Assembly: GCA_002339265.1 (NCBI GenBank)
Contig: DDKG01000185.1
Span: 4,485 to 52,633 of the forward strand
DNA length: 48,149 nt
DNA from: Massilia sp. UBA2604
GTDB taxonomy: Bacteria > Pseudomonadota > Gammaproteobacteria > Burkholderiales > Burkholderiaceae_D
Direction: 5' to 3'
The position numbers and the translations under genes are program-made. The stretch's first letter is position 1; the number at the start of each line of letters is the position of its first letter. Positions 28,096 through 36,313 of this stretch are shown piece by piece. Under the pieces are notes generated by a model. That model was not told where the DNA came from and searched no databases. It was given only the letters and a program-made list of their open reading frames with translations.

Positions 28096-28660
28096 GGTAA
28101 CGCCGGTGGGGCAGGGCCCCGGTCCGGTCCTGGCCGTGGTGGGCTGGTCGGGCAGCGGCAAGACCACCTTGCTGGAACAGCTGGTCGCGCGCCTGGCGCA
28201 GGACGGCTTGCGGGTGAACATCGTCAAGCACAGCCACCATGACATCGAGCTCGAGCCGCCTCGCAAGGACAGCGCGCGCCTGCGCCTGGCCGGGGCGGCC
28301 GAGGTGATGATCGCCTCGCCTTACCGCTTCGCCATCATGCGCGAGCTGCGTGCGGAGCCGGAGCCGGCGCTGAACGCGCTGCTGGCGCGGCTGTCGCCGG
28401 CCGACCTGACCCTGGTCGAAGGCTATAAATGGGAGTCCCTGCCCAAGCTCGAGGTGCATCGTCCGAGCCTGGGCAAGCCGCCGCTGTTCCGGGACGACGC
28501 TACCATCCTGGCCGTGGTTTCGGACGCGGCCAGGCCGCCTGACGCGCGCGCCGGACTCGCCTGGCTCGACTTGAACGACCTCGGTAAAGTGACGGACTGG
28601 GTTTGCGGCTGGTTAAAGACACGGCCTCAAGTTTCGGCCGATGAGGCCGTTAAAGACTGA
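28082..28660 (+). CDS. mobB: Molybdopterin-guanine dinucleotide biosynthesis adaptor MobB
   Basis: A P-loop GTPase of 192 residues that assists MobA in attaching GMP to molybdopterin. [15 protein letters not shown] (about 21-35) is Walker [21 protein letters not shown] is the switch region typical of MobB, and [19 protein letters not shown] (about 112-130) follows. The GTG at 28082 overlaps gspB by 14 bases; a second in-frame GTG at 28106 has GAGGTAA five bases upstream and starts ten bases past the gspB stop, so it is an equally good start. No mobA or moa gene is near. Confidence 0.88.
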   Translation: MSHTEVTPVGQGPGPVLAVVGWSGSGKTTLLEQLVARLAQDGLRVNIVKHSHHDIELEPPRKDSARLRLAGAAEVMIASPYRFAIMRELRAEPEPALNALLARLSPADLTLVEGYKWESLPKLEVHRPSLGKPPLFRDDATILAVVSDAARPPDARAGLAWLDLNDLGKVTDWVCGWLKTRPQVSADEAVKD

Positions 28661-28683
28661 CAAGTCTTTTTCTGGAGAGGTGT

Positions 28684-28875
28684 ATGGACGTCACGAACAT
28701 TGCCAAGCTTGCTACGAGCATGGCCGAAACCGGTATCCGTCAGGAAGTGGGCGTATCCATGCTCAAGAAATCCATGGACATCCAGGCGGCGTCGGCTGCC
28801 CAGCTGCTCGACGCGCTGCCACAGCCGCAAAACCTGCCGCCGCACCTGGGCAATACGATCAATACCAAGGCTTGA
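28684..28875 (+). CDS. YjfB-family small protein
   Basis: A 63-residue protein of the YjfB (putative motility) family: MDVTNIAKLATSMAETGIRQ, then VSMLKKSMDIQAASAAQLLDAL and a conserved PPHLGNTINTKA end. It is a helical hairpin with no signal or membrane segment. The family is linked to motility by context and naming only. The start follows GGAGAGG. A terminator lies 85 bases past the stop. Confidence 0.75.
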   Translation: MDVTNIAKLATSMAETGIRQEVGVSMLKKSMDIQAASAAQLLDALPQPQNLPPHLGNTINTKA

Positions 28876-28959
28876 ACGGCCGGGGTTTTCGATGCCTGCA
28901 GCGCGAACTTCAGCGCAAAAGCGGGATCGAAGATCACATGGAATTGTGTCTTGCCTTTT

Positions 28960-28986
28960 AAAACCCGGCTTCGATGCCGGGTTTTT
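28960..28986. terminator. Intrinsic terminator after the yjfB-like gene
   Basis: AAAACCCGGC pairs with GCCGGGTTTT across a 6-nt loop, with T runs on both strands. It lies between converging genes, so it probably serves both. Confidence 0.85.
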
Positions 28987-28997
28987 GCTTTCGTCGC

Positions 28998-29282
28998 TTA
29001 ATGGAAGGCGCGCAGGATGCGGTCTTCGCCCGACCTGTCCTGGTAGCGGTCGTTGGCGGCGCGGGTGGCGGCCATCATGCGCTCGAGTTGCGCATCTTCG
29101 AAGCGGGACAGTTCTTCATTCGCCGCTTCCAGGGCGAGCGACAGCTTGGCGCGCGCATTCTGGTACAGGGCGCTGGAATAGTGATCGGTATTCTTGAGCA
29201 GTTCTTCCGCGTTTTCGATCACGAGGCGCAGGTCGCCGATCAATTGCTCCTGCGTTTGTGCGCGGTGTTCCGGGGTTTCCAT
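28998..29282 (-). CDS. Small helical protein related to the ElaB/YqjD (DUF883) N-terminal region
   Basis: A 94-residue, entirely helical protein. QTQEQLIGDLRLVIENAEELLKN resembles the start of DUF883 proteins, which in E. coli anchor ribosomes to the membrane, but the C-terminal membrane helix and glycine motif of that family are missing here. The second half (LSLALEAANEELSRFEDAQL) looks like a coiled coil. The start is ATG at 29282, with AGAGGTG well placed upstream; GTG at 29291 is the alternative. Confidence 0.55.
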   Translation of the reverse strand: METPEHRAQTQEQLIGDLRLVIENAEELLKNTDHYSSALYQNARAKLSLALEAANEELSRFEDAQLERMMAATRAANDRYQDRSGEDRILRAFH

Positions 29283-29423
29283 CGCCTTCACCTCTAAGCC
29301 GTATGAGTGACGTCTTAAAATATAAACAAGGAAGCCCCGCTCTGTTTGTTAGTGCGCAAACATAAGACCGCCGTTCTGACGTTCTATTTCTCCGCACTAT
29401 GAGCCCGTCCGGGCTACAACAGC

Positions 29424-29636
29424 TTACTGCACGGTGATGCGCAGGTCGCCGACCGAGACGGTCTGGCCACTGCGGATCTTCGCCGTCTTGCGCAGCTCCT
29501 GTTTACCATCGACCGACACCACGCCGCTGGCGACCATGTTCTTGCCGGCGCCGCCGCTATCGACCAGGCCGACCAGCTTCAGCAGCTGGTTGACCTCGAC
29601 GAATTCTGATGTCAAATCGAAAACTATTTTTTGCAT
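29424..29636 (-). CDS. S4-domain RNA-binding protein (YbcJ-like)
   Basis: A 70-residue protein consisting of a single S4 fold, like E. coli YbcJ. FVEVNQLLKLVGLVDSGGAG then VSVDGKQELRKTAKIRSGQTV and a DLRITVQ end match the family. It is predicted to bind structured RNA; the physiological target is not known. GAGGA lies well placed before the ATG at 29636. It lies downstream of fumC on the same strand, 80 bases past its stop. Confidence 0.85.
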   Translation of the reverse strand: MQKIVFDLTSEFVEVNQLLKLVGLVDSGGAGKNMVASGVVSVDGKQELRKTAKIRSGQTVSVGDLRITVQ

Positions 29637-29716
29637 TCTATCCTCGGGTTGGTGAAGGCGGCGTACGATTGATGAGGCCGCCTATTTAGTGCCATCGGGT
29701 TGGCGCACCGTCGAGT

Positions 29717-31111
29717 TCAGGCCGGATCCGGATGGGTCATGTCGATCGGTACGATCCACTGGTCGAACTGTTGTTCGTCGACGAAGCCGCTCTGCAGGGC
29801 GGCCTGGCGCAGGGTCAGGCCGTCCGTCGATGCTTTCTTGGCGATCTGCGCGGCGCGATCATACCCGATGTGCGGCGCCAGTGCAGTCACCAGCATCAGC
29901 GATTTTTCCATCAGCTCGCCGATGCGGGCGCGATTCGGCTCGATACCCTGGGCGCAATGCTCGTCGAACGAGCGCATGCCGTCGGCCAGCAGGCGCGCGC
30001 TCTGCAGGAAGTTGTGCACGATCATGGGCTTGAACACATTGAGCTCGAAATTGCCCTGGGAACCGCCGACCGTGATGGCGACGTCGTTGCCGAACACCTG
30101 GCAGCACAGCATGGTGAGCGCTTCGCACTGGGTCGGGTTGACCTTGCCCGGCATGATCGAGCTGCCCGGCTCGTTCTCGGGGATGGTGATCTCGCCCAGG
30201 CCCGAGCGCGGGCCGGACGCCATCCAGCGCACGTCGTTGGCGATCTTCATCAGCGCCGTGGCCAGGGTCTTGAAGGCGCCGTGGGCGCCGACCATGGCGT
30301 CGTGGGCGGCCAGGGCCATGAACTTGTTCGGCGCGGTCTTGAACGACAGGCCGGTGCGCGAGCCGAGTTCGGCCGCGATGCGCGGGGCGAATTCGGGGTG
30401 GGCGTTGAGGCCGGTGCCCACGGCGGTGCCGCCAGCGGCCAGCAGCAGCAGGCCGGGCAGGGTGGACTTGAGCTGCTGCTCGGCGTATTCGAGCTGCGCC
30501 ACGTAGCCGGAGAATTCCTGGCCCAGGGTCAGCGGCGTCGCATCCTGCAGGTGGGTGCGGCCGATCTTGACGATCGGTTCGAAGTCGCGCGACTTGCGCA
30601 GCAGGGTGCCGCGCAGCTGGGCCAGCGCCGGCAATACCTCCTTGGCCAGGGCCCAGGCGGCGGCCACGTGCATGGCGGTCGGGAAGATGTCGTTCGACGA
30701 CTGGCCCATATTGACGTGGTCGTTCGGATGCAGCATCCGGCCTTCGCCGCGCTCGCCGCCCAGCAGCTCGGAGCCGCGGTTGGCCAGCACTTCGTTCATG
30801 TTCATATTGCTTTGGGTGCCCGAGCCGGTCTGCCACACGGCGAGCGGGAATTCGGCCGCATGGCGGCCTTCGAGCACTTCGTCCGCAGCCCGGATGATGG
30901 CGTCGGCCTTGTCGCTGGACAGCTTGCCGAGCGAGCGGTTGACCGCCGCCGCCGCGCGCTTGACCTGGGCCAGCGCCGCGACCAGCTCGGGCGCCATGCG
31001 CTCGGTCGAGATGTGGAAGTGGTGGAGCGAGCGCTGGGTCTGCGCACCCCAAAGACGATCGGCTGGCACGTCGATCGGGCCAAAGCTGTCCTTCTCAATC
31101 CTGTTTTCCAT
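29717..31111 (-). CDS. fumC: Class II fumarate hydratase
   Basis: The iron-independent, oxidation-resistant fumarase of the TCA cycle, converting fumarate and malate. The 464 residues have [18 protein letters not shown] (about 95-112), [39 protein letters not shown] with the catalytic His, and the superfamily signature [11 protein letters not shown] with Ser318 as catalytic base. ATG at 31111 is preferred to 31117 because AGGA is then six bases upstream. It is transcribed away from the FimV-like gene with only 46 bases between the starts, so the two promoters must overlap or lie in each other's coding regions. Confidence 0.97.
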   Translation of the reverse strand: MENRIEKDSFGPIDVPADRLWGAQTQRSLHHFHISTERMAPELVAALAQVKRAAAAVNRSLGKLSSDKADAIIRAADEVLEGRHAAEFPLAVWQTGSGTQSNMNMNEVLANRGSELLGGERGEGRMLHPNDHVNMGQSSNDIFPTAMHVAAAWALAKEVLPALAQLRGTLLRKSRDFEPIVKIGRTHLQDATPLTLGQEFSGYVAQLEYAEQQLKSTLPGLLLLAAGGTAVGTGLNAHPEFAPRIAAELGSRTGLSFKTAPNKFMALAAHDAMVGAHGAFKTLATALMKIANDVRWMASGPRSGLGEITIPENEPGSSIMPGKVNPTQCEALTMLCCQVFGNDVAITVGGSQGNFELNVFKPMIVHNFLQSARLLADGMRSFDEHCAQGIEPNRARIGELMEKSLMLVTALAPHIGYDRAAQIAKKASTDGLTLRQAALQSGFVDEQQFDQWIVPIDMTHPDPA

Positions 31112-31157
31112 AGACATTCCTGTTATGCAAGGGGCTGGGATTAAAGAGTTTATCGCA

Positions 31158-32324
31158 ATGTCCGTTAATTACGCTTGGGCTCCTCTATTGTTATTCCTTA
31201 TGGCTAGCCGCCTCCCCCTGATCATTACTTGTGCGCTGTTGTCCGGCGCCGCCGGCGCAGCCGAACTGGGCGAAGCCCAGGTGCGTTCCTATATCGGCCA
31301 GCAGCTTGCGGCCGACATCGAACTGCTCGACGCTGCGGCGACCACGGTCCAGGTGCGCCTGGCCCACCCGAACGTCTACCGCGGCGCCAATATCGGCATG
31401 CCGCACGTGCTGTCGACCCTGACCATGAATGTGACGCAGCGCGACGGCCGCCAGTTCCTGCACGTGACGTCGCTGGCCCCGGTTGAATCAAGCCGCCTGC
31501 ACTTGTTCCTGGAATTGGCCGACGGCGGCGGGCGCGACGTTCGCCTGGTGACCTTGTCGATGGCGCCGAATCCGAATCCGCCGCCGCCACCGCCACCGCC
31601 GGTCAGGATGCCGGCGCCGGTCATGGCCGAAACACCGGTGCCAGTGCCGGCAGCGCCGGTCGTGGCCAAGCCGCCACCACGGCCGCGTCCGGCGCCGCCG
31701 CCCAAGCCGGTGATCGCGAAGATTGCGCCCGCGCCAAAGCCGGAACCCAAACCCGAACCGAAGCCGGAGTCGAAACAGGAACCGAAACAGGAACCGAAAC
31801 AGGAAGCCCGGCCGGCGGAGCCGAAGCCGACGCCCACGGCGCTGCCCCTTCCACTGGCGGCCCCGGCCGCGGCGGCGGCCTGCTCACCCGCACCCGACGT
31901 CGACCGCTCGACCGTGTGCGCCGCGCTCGACTACAAGAATGCGCAGTTGCGCGAACAGATCGGCCAGCTGGAAGACAAGGTGAGGGTATTGCAGGTGGCG
32001 CTCGGCGCCAGCCCGGCTGCCGTCAGCAAGCCGCGCCCGGCCGACCCGAACAAGCCGCATCCGGCGCGGCGGCGTCCGGCGCCCGAACCGGAGGCGTCGA
32101 CGCCCTGGGGCTGGATCGCCGGCGGCCTTGGCGTCGTGCTGGCGCTGGCCGGCGCCGCGATCGTGCTAATGCGGCGCCGCAAGCGGGCAGGGCAGCTCCA
32201 GCCCATGCCCGGCGTGCCCTTGATGACCCGTTTGCGCCAGCGCTTCGCGCGCAGGAAAGCCAGCCAGGAGCCGGTCGAACCGAAGCTGGACGAGACTGAA
32301 CAGGAAATGTCTACACAAGTCTGA
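31158..32324 (+). CDS. Short FimV/HubP-like membrane protein
   Basis: A 388-residue protein with a signal peptide and an N-terminal FimV-like domain ([23 protein letters not shown], about 35-57, then [21 protein letters not shown]), a long proline/lysine/glutamate linker (about 135-235) containing three 12-base repeats, a coiled coil ([22 protein letters not shown], about 257-278), a membrane helix ([22 protein letters not shown], about 316-338) and a basic cytoplasmic tail. FimV/HubP proteins organise cell-pole structures such as pili and flagella. This one is much shorter than classical FimV (over 900 residues) and lacks the acidic TPR C-terminus. ATG at 31158; its stop lies inside the promoter of the next RNA candidate. 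Confidence 0.75.
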   Translation: MSVNYAWAPLLLFLMASRLPLIITCALLSGAAGAAELGEAQVRSYIGQQLAADIELLDAAATTVQVRLAHPNVYRGANIGMPHVLSTLTMNVTQRDGRQFLHVTSLAPVESSRLHLFLELADGGGRDVRLVTLSMAPNPNPPPPPPPPVRMPAPVMAETPVPVPAAPVVAKPPPRPRPAPPPKPVIAKIAPAPKPEPKPEPKPESKQEPKQEPKQEARPAEPKPTPTALPLPLAAPAAAAACSPAPDVDRSTVCAALDYKNAQLREQIGQLEDKVRVLQVALGASPAAVSKPRPADPNKPHPARRRPAPEPEASTPWGWIAGGLGVVLALAGAAIVLMRRRKRAGQLQPMPGVPLMTRLRQRFARRKASQEPVEPKLDETEQEMSTQV

Positions 32325-32338
32325 TTTTGCGTTATACT
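32310..32338 (+). promoter_or_regulatory. Promoter candidate of the downstream RNA
   Basis: TCTACA at 32310-32315, a 17-base spacer and TATACT at 32333-32338. It overlaps the end of the FimV-like gene and predicts a start near 32345. Confidence 0.5.
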
Positions 32339-32344
32339 AAACTT

Positions 32345-32588
32345 GTGATCGACGAGGTCACAGACGGCACAGGGTCTGCGCAGCCACCACCGATAGCGTG
32401 ACGCGATAACAGACAACCGTTGATGAAACGCCTGTGACCGGAAGCAGTCTACTTGCCTACAGCGGCGATGGACGCCGGGAGCAACCGGCAAGAGGCGACG
32501 CCAGCAGATAGCTGGGGTTCGCCCTCCACCCGATTCGCGGTCGAGTCCCTGGCTCGGCGGCACCCAAGGCGCCCGATGGGCGCTTTTT
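32345..32588 (+). ncRNA. Candidate structured non-coding RNA of about 245 nt
   Basis: This fills most of a 350-base gap with no credible ORF. It has its own promoter candidate, a chain of local hairpins and an intrinsic terminator. Stems that can be read directly: GTGATC/GGTCAC at 32345-32361; ACAG/CTGT with inner CGTT/AACG at 32409-32435; CTTGCC/GGCAAG with inner GGCG/CGCC at 32452-32492; GGCG/CGCC with inner CCAGC/GCTGG at 32494-32523; GATTCG/CGAGTC at 32532-32547; and the terminator at 32569-32588. I could not match it to tmRNA, RNase P RNA, SRP RNA or a known riboswitch. A divergent 6S-type RNA was considered, but no long-range closing stem was found. It could also be an unusually long 3' UTR of the FimV-like gene. 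Confidence 0.42.
32569..32588 (+). terminator. Intrinsic terminator of the RNA candidate
   Basis: GCGCCC and GGGCGC separated by GAT, followed by TTTTT. Confidence 0.88.
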
Positions 32589-32631
32589 CATTGGCGCTCC
32601 AGTTAAACCTTTGGCACCGGCCAGGCCAACA

Positions 32632-32655
32632 AAAAAGGCACCCACAGGTGCCTTC
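32632..32655 (-). terminator. Intrinsic terminator of the FliT-like gene
   Basis: AAGGCACC pairs with GGTGCCTT around CACA. On the minus strand the stem is followed by six T, 20 bases past the stop of the 32675-32956 gene. Confidence 0.88.
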
Positions 32656-32674
32656 GTTCAGGATTCGCCAGGAA

Positions 32675-32956
32675 TCAATGCGCTTGCAGCGCGCGGTCCA
32701 GCTGGCCATCGAATGGCTCGGTCACGTCGCGGATCGCGCGGTCGTTGGCCATCAGCTGCTTGAGCAGGTCGATCTTGCGCAGGCGCTGGGCGCCTTCCAG
32801 GGCCGGCACGCCGACGGCAGCGCTGCGCGCTTCGACCTTGGCTTCCACGTTCAGGTTGGCAAACTCGTTCCAGTCCCCAGCCTTGGCGGCATCCGACATC
32901 TGACGGGTCAGGCCAGCCAGGTTTTCGTACATCGCGAGGACTTCGTTTGCGTTCAT
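32675..32956 (-). CDS. FliT-like flagellar protein
   Basis: A 93-residue, all-helical cytoplasmic protein. LAMYENLAGLTRQMSDAAKAG then DWNEFANLNVEAKVEARS and LRKIDLLKQLMANDRAIRDVTEP resemble the FliT family, which chaperones the filament cap FliD and restrains FlhDC. The match is by pattern only; no flagellar gene is in the window, so the role is tentative. The ATG at 32956 has only a GGTGG-like ribosome site. The gene is transcribed away from the M13 protease and has its own terminator. Confidence 0.5.
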   Translation of the reverse strand: MNANEVLAMYENLAGLTRQMSDAAKAGDWNEFANLNVEAKVEARSAAVGVPALEGAQRLRKIDLLKQLMANDRAIRDVTEPFDGQLDRALQAH

Positions 32957-33067
32957 GTTGCCACCAAAACAATGAAACTCCGGCCGGATTGCCGGTTGTC
33001 TGGTTCATTTACGGCAGCGATTTTGGGAACTTTAGGGTTTCTTCGAAAAAAATTTGAATTTTTTTCT

Positions 33068-33138
33068 GAAACAGCCGAGCTTGCCCGGACGAGCTGTTTC
33101 GGTGCATGCTGCACCGGTCCGTCATTCGTATTCGAATG
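33068..33138. other. Three consecutive hairpins upstream of the M13 protease gene
   Basis: GAAACAGC/GCTGTTTC (33068-33100), CGGTGCA/TGCACCG around TGC (33100-33116) and CATTCG/CGAATG around TATT (33123-33138) stand in a row in the 217-base divergent gap. They could be regulator sites, leader structure of the M13 mRNA, or both. Confidence 0.5.
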
Positions 33139-33173
33139 CTGTCAAAAGAATAATAGTCACCAAGAAGGAAACC

Positions 33174-35246
33174 ATGATCCAACACTCGACCCCGATCAAG
33201 GCTGCCATCGCGCTGGCGCTGTACGGCCTGGCGCTCGGCGCCGCCTCTTCGTTCGCCGCAGGCCAGGCGCTGGCGCCCGCAGCGGCGCCGGATGCGGCTT
33301 CTACGAGGCCGGCAACTGCCACCGTGCTTTCTGGCGACGATTTCTTTGCCTGGGCCAACGGCGAGTGGCTCGCCAGCACCGAGATCCCGGCCGATCGCGG
33401 TTCCTGGAGCTCGATGGGCGCCCTGGCCGACGAGACCAATAACCGCATCATCCAGCTGGTCGAGGAGGCAGGCAAGGACTCGAAAGCCGGCGCCGACACG
33501 CGCAAGGCCGCCGATTTCTACCAGGCCTGGATGAACGAGTCCGCCATCGAGGCCGCCGGCCTGGCGCCGCTCAAGCCGCAACTGGCGAAGATTGCCGCCA
33601 TCAAGACCCGCAGCGACCTGTCGCGCGTGCTGGGCCAGACTTTGCGCGCCGACGTCGATCCGCTCAACTTCACCGACTTCAGCACGCCGAACCTGTTCGG
33701 CGTGTGGATCAACCAGGGCTTGACCGAGCCGACGCGCAACCTGCCTTATCTGCTGCAAGGCGGCATTGGCCTGCCCGATCGTGCCTATTATCTCGACAAC
33801 AGCCCGCGCATGGCCGAACTGCGTACCAAATACCAGGAATATATCGCCGCGATGCTCAAGCTGGGCGGTTACGACAAGGCGGAAGAGCGCGCCGCCCGCA
33901 TCTTCGCCCTCGAATCCGAGCTGGCCGAAAGCCATGCTTCGCGCGAGGAATCGGCCGACATCCAGAAGGCGAATAACGCCTGGCGCACACGGGACTTCGC
34001 CGCCAAGGCGCCCGGCATGGACTGGAAGGCTTTCCTGGCAGCCGCGCAGCTGGGCAAGCAGGACCGCTTCATCGTCTACCACCCGGGCGCGATCCAGGGC
34101 GCCGCCGAGCAGGTGCAGGCGACTTCCATCGCCACCTGGAAGGACTATCTCGCCTTCAATACCCTGAACCAGCATGCCGACACCTTGCCCAAGGCCTTTG
34201 CCGAACTGCGTTTCGCGTTCTACGGCAAGGTGCTGGCCGGCACGCCGGAGCAATCGCCGCGCGCCAAGCGCGCCCTGAGCGCGACCACGGTGGCGCTGCC
34301 CGATGCGGTCGGCAAGCTGTATGTCGACAAATACTTCCCGGCCGAGAGCAAGGCCCAGGTGCAGCGCATGGTGGCCGATATCAAGAGTGCCTTCGAACGC
34401 CGCATCGACAAGCTCGACTGGATGGCGGCGTCGACCAAGGCCCATGCCAAGGAAAAAGTGCGCACGATGTATGTCGGCATCGGCTATCCAGACCGCTGGG
34501 TGTCGTACGCCAGCCTGAAAGTGACGCCGACCGATGCGTTGGGCAATGTATTACGCGCACAGGAACATCGCTACCAGGCCGAACTCGCCAAGCTCGGACA
34601 AAAACCTTCGCATTCGGATTGGGCCATGCCGCCGCACGTGGTGAACGCCCTCAACCTGCCGATGCAGAATGCGCTGAACTTCCCGGCCGCGATCCTGCAG
34701 GCGCCGTTCTTCGATCCCAAGGCGCCGGACGCCGCCAACTATGGCGCGATCGGCGCCGTGATCGGTCACGAAATCAGCCACAGCTTCGACGACATGGGCG
34801 CCCAGTTCGACGCCCAGGGCCGCCTGCGCGACTGGTGGACGAAGGACGACCTGGCCCATTTCCGCGCCGCCTCGCAAAAGCTGGTGGCGCAATATGCCGG
34901 CTATAAACCGTTCGACGACCTGGCGCTCAACGGCCAATTGACCCTGAGCGAGAACCTGTCCGACCTGGCCGGCCTGGCCGCGGCCTACGATGCCTTCAAG
35001 CTATCGCCCACGGGCAGGGGCAGTGGGGTGGAAGCGGACCGCGCTTTCTTTGCCGGCTATGCCCACGCCTGGCGCAGCAAGATGCGCGAGACGGCGTTGC
35101 GCCGCGCCGTGCTGACCGACGGCCACGCGCCGGCCCAGTATCGCACCTATACCGTGCGCAACCTGGACGCCTGGTACGAGGCCTTCGACGTCAAGCCAGG
35201 CCAGCGCCTGTACCTGGCGCCGGAGGAGCGCGTGCGGATCTGGTAA
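33174..35246 (+). CDS. Exported M13 family zinc metallopeptidase
   Basis: A neprilysin-type (M13) endopeptidase of 690 residues. The zinc motif is HEISH in VIGHEISHSFDDMGAQFDAQG (His532, Glu533, His536), with the third ligand Glu593 in ENLSDLAGLAAAYDAF. The N-terminal half is the large helical domain that limits access to small peptides; FFAWANGEWLASTEIPADRGSW (about 57-78) is its conserved start, and the C-terminus is short and lacks the Cys of eukaryotic forms. ATG at 33174 follows AAGGAAACC and gives a signal peptide (IKAAIALALYGLALGAASSFAAGQA), so the enzyme is periplasmic or secreted. The frame extends 120 bases upstream through the hairpin region, without support as coding. Confidence 0.93.
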   Translation: MIQHSTPIKAAIALALYGLALGAASSFAAGQALAPAAAPDAASTRPATATVLSGDDFFAWANGEWLASTEIPADRGSWSSMGALADETNNRIIQLVEEAGKDSKAGADTRKAADFYQAWMNESAIEAAGLAPLKPQLAKIAAIKTRSDLSRVLGQTLRADVDPLNFTDFSTPNLFGVWINQGLTEPTRNLPYLLQGGIGLPDRAYYLDNSPRMAELRTKYQEYIAAMLKLGGYDKAEERAARIFALESELAESHASREESADIQKANNAWRTRDFAAKAPGMDWKAFLAAAQLGKQDRFIVYHPGAIQGAAEQVQATSIATWKDYLAFNTLNQHADTLPKAFAELRFAFYGKVLAGTPEQSPRAKRALSATTVALPDAVGKLYVDKYFPAESKAQVQRMVADIKSAFERRIDKLDWMAASTKAHAKEKVRTMYVGIGYPDRWVSYASLKVTPTDALGNVLRAQEHRYQAELAKLGQKPSHSDWAMPPHVVNALNLPMQNALNFPAAILQAPFFDPKAPDAANYGAIGAVIGHEISHSFDDMGAQFDAQGRLRDWWTKDDLAHFRAASQKLVAQYAGYKPFDDLALNGQLTLSENLSDLAGLAAAYDAFKLSPTGRGSGVEADRAFFAGYAHAWRSKMRETALRRAVLTDGHAPAQYRTYTVRNLDAWYEAFDVKPGQRLYLAPEERVRIW

Positions 35247-35304
35247 GCGAAGGCGGCGCGCGGCTTCCTCAGCGCCGTGCGCCGCCAGCTGGCATACTGT
35301 CGTC

Positions 35305-35961
35305 ATGGATCATGACGACAATCACGACGCGCACGACGCGCACGACGCGCACGACGAGATCGCGCGCCGCACGCTCGCCCATTACGAGCGCAATGCCGAT
35401 TCCTTCTTCGCAGGCACGATCGACCACGACGTCAGCCAGAACATCGCCGCCTTGCTGGAAGCGATCGAGGCGCCGGCGCCGTACACCATCCTCGACCTGG
35501 GCTGCGGCCCGGGGCGCGACCTCAAGACCTTCAGCGGGCTCGGTCACCGCGCCATCGGCGTCGACGGCAGCGAACGTTTCGTCGACATGGCGCGTGCCTA
35601 CAGCGGCTGCGAGGTCTGGCATCAGGATTTCCTGCACCTTGATTTGCCTCAAGGGTTATTCGACGGCATTTTCGCCAACGCCGTGCTGTTCCACGTGCCC
35701 AGCGCCGCCTTGCCGCAGGTACTCGCGCACCTGCACGCCGCGCTGAAGCCGGGCGGCGTGCTGTTCAGTTCCAATCCGCGCGGCGACAATCAGGAAGGGT
35801 GGAACGGCCCGCGCTATGGCAGTTACTACGACTACGCCACCTGGGAGCGCTACCTGCTCGCGGCCGGTTTCATGGCGCTGCATCACTACTACCGTCCGCC
35901 CGGCTTGCCGCGCGAGCAGCAGCCATGGCTGGCAAGTGTATGGAAGAAGCCTGTTTGTTAA
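35305..35961 (+). CDS. Class I AdoMet-dependent methyltransferase
   Basis: A 218-residue methyltransferase with a Rossmann-like fold: motif I ILDLGCGPGRDLKTF (about 62-76), the acidic VDGSERFVDMA after strand two, QDFLHLDLP, and FDGIFANAVLFHVP as motif IV. The N-terminus is unusual: three copies of a 9-base repeat encode a His-Asp-Ala run (HDAHDAHDAHDE). The substrate is unknown. ATG at 35305 lies 58 bases past the M13 stop, so both could be in one transcript. Confidence 0.88.
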   Translation: MDHDDNHDAHDAHDAHDEIARRTLAHYERNADSFFAGTIDHDVSQNIAALLEAIEAPAPYTILDLGCGPGRDLKTFSGLGHRAIGVDGSERFVDMARAYSGCEVWHQDFLHLDLPQGLFDGIFANAVLFHVPSAALPQVLAHLHAALKPGGVLFSSNPRGDNQEGWNGPRYGSYYDYATWERYLLAAGFMALHHYYRPPGLPREQQPWLASVWKKPVC

Positions 35962-36033
35962 GCGTCGAACAGAACCGCTTGGCAGTAATCCTTACCATCA
36001 AGGCTCATCCACGTAACAGGCAAGGAGATTGCA

Positions 36034-36210
36034 ATGAACAAGGATCAAGTCAAAGGCAAGGCAAAAGAAGTTGGTGGCAAGGTGCAGCAGAAAGTCGGCG
36101 AAGCCGTCGGCAGCCGCCAGCAGCAGAGCGAAGGCCTGTCGAACCAGGCCGAGGGCAAGGTCCAGAAGAAGGTCGGCGATGTGAAGGAAATCGCCAAAGG
36201 CAATCGCTGA
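36034..36210 (+). CDS. CsbD-family stress protein, copy 1
   Basis: A 58-residue protein: MNKDQVKGKAKEVGGKVQQK, then VGEAVGSRQQQSEGLSNQAEGK. The lysine/glutamine/glycine-rich composition and NKDQVKGKAKE start define the CsbD family, small disordered proteins induced by general stress in many bacteria; their function is unknown. AAGGAG lies eight bases before the ATG. A second copy lies at 37593-37799, with the transporter gene between them. Confidence 0.9.
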   Translation: MNKDQVKGKAKEVGGKVQQKVGEAVGSRQQQSEGLSNQAEGKVQKKVGDVKEIAKGNR

Positions 36211-36227
36211 TCTACCTGATGCCCCAT

Positions 36228-36257
36228 GACAAAGCCGCGCAATCGCGCGGCTTTGTC
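36228..36257. terminator. Strong hairpin between csbD copy 1 and the transporter gene
   Basis: A 13-bp perfect stem, GACAAAGCCGCGC pairing with GCGCGGCTTTGTC, loop AATC. The T run is short, so it could be a terminator for either converging gene. Confidence 0.7.
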
Positions 36258-36313
36258 GTTTACGCTGCCTGTGCCGGAACGCTGCGACGAACGCAGCGTT
36301 TCCGGGATATAGC

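Noticed and set aside
32345..32450. Resemblance of GGCACAGGG to part of the GEMM-I (c-di-GMP) riboswitch
   Set aside because: The other conserved blocks of that riboswitch are missing and no gene on that strand follows.
32532..32568. A tRNA-like T-arm (GATTCG, loop, CGAGTC) followed by GGCACC inside the RNA candidate
   Set aside because: There is no acceptor stem, anticodon arm or D arm, and the T-arm consensus is not met; it is kept only as one hairpin of the RNA candidate.
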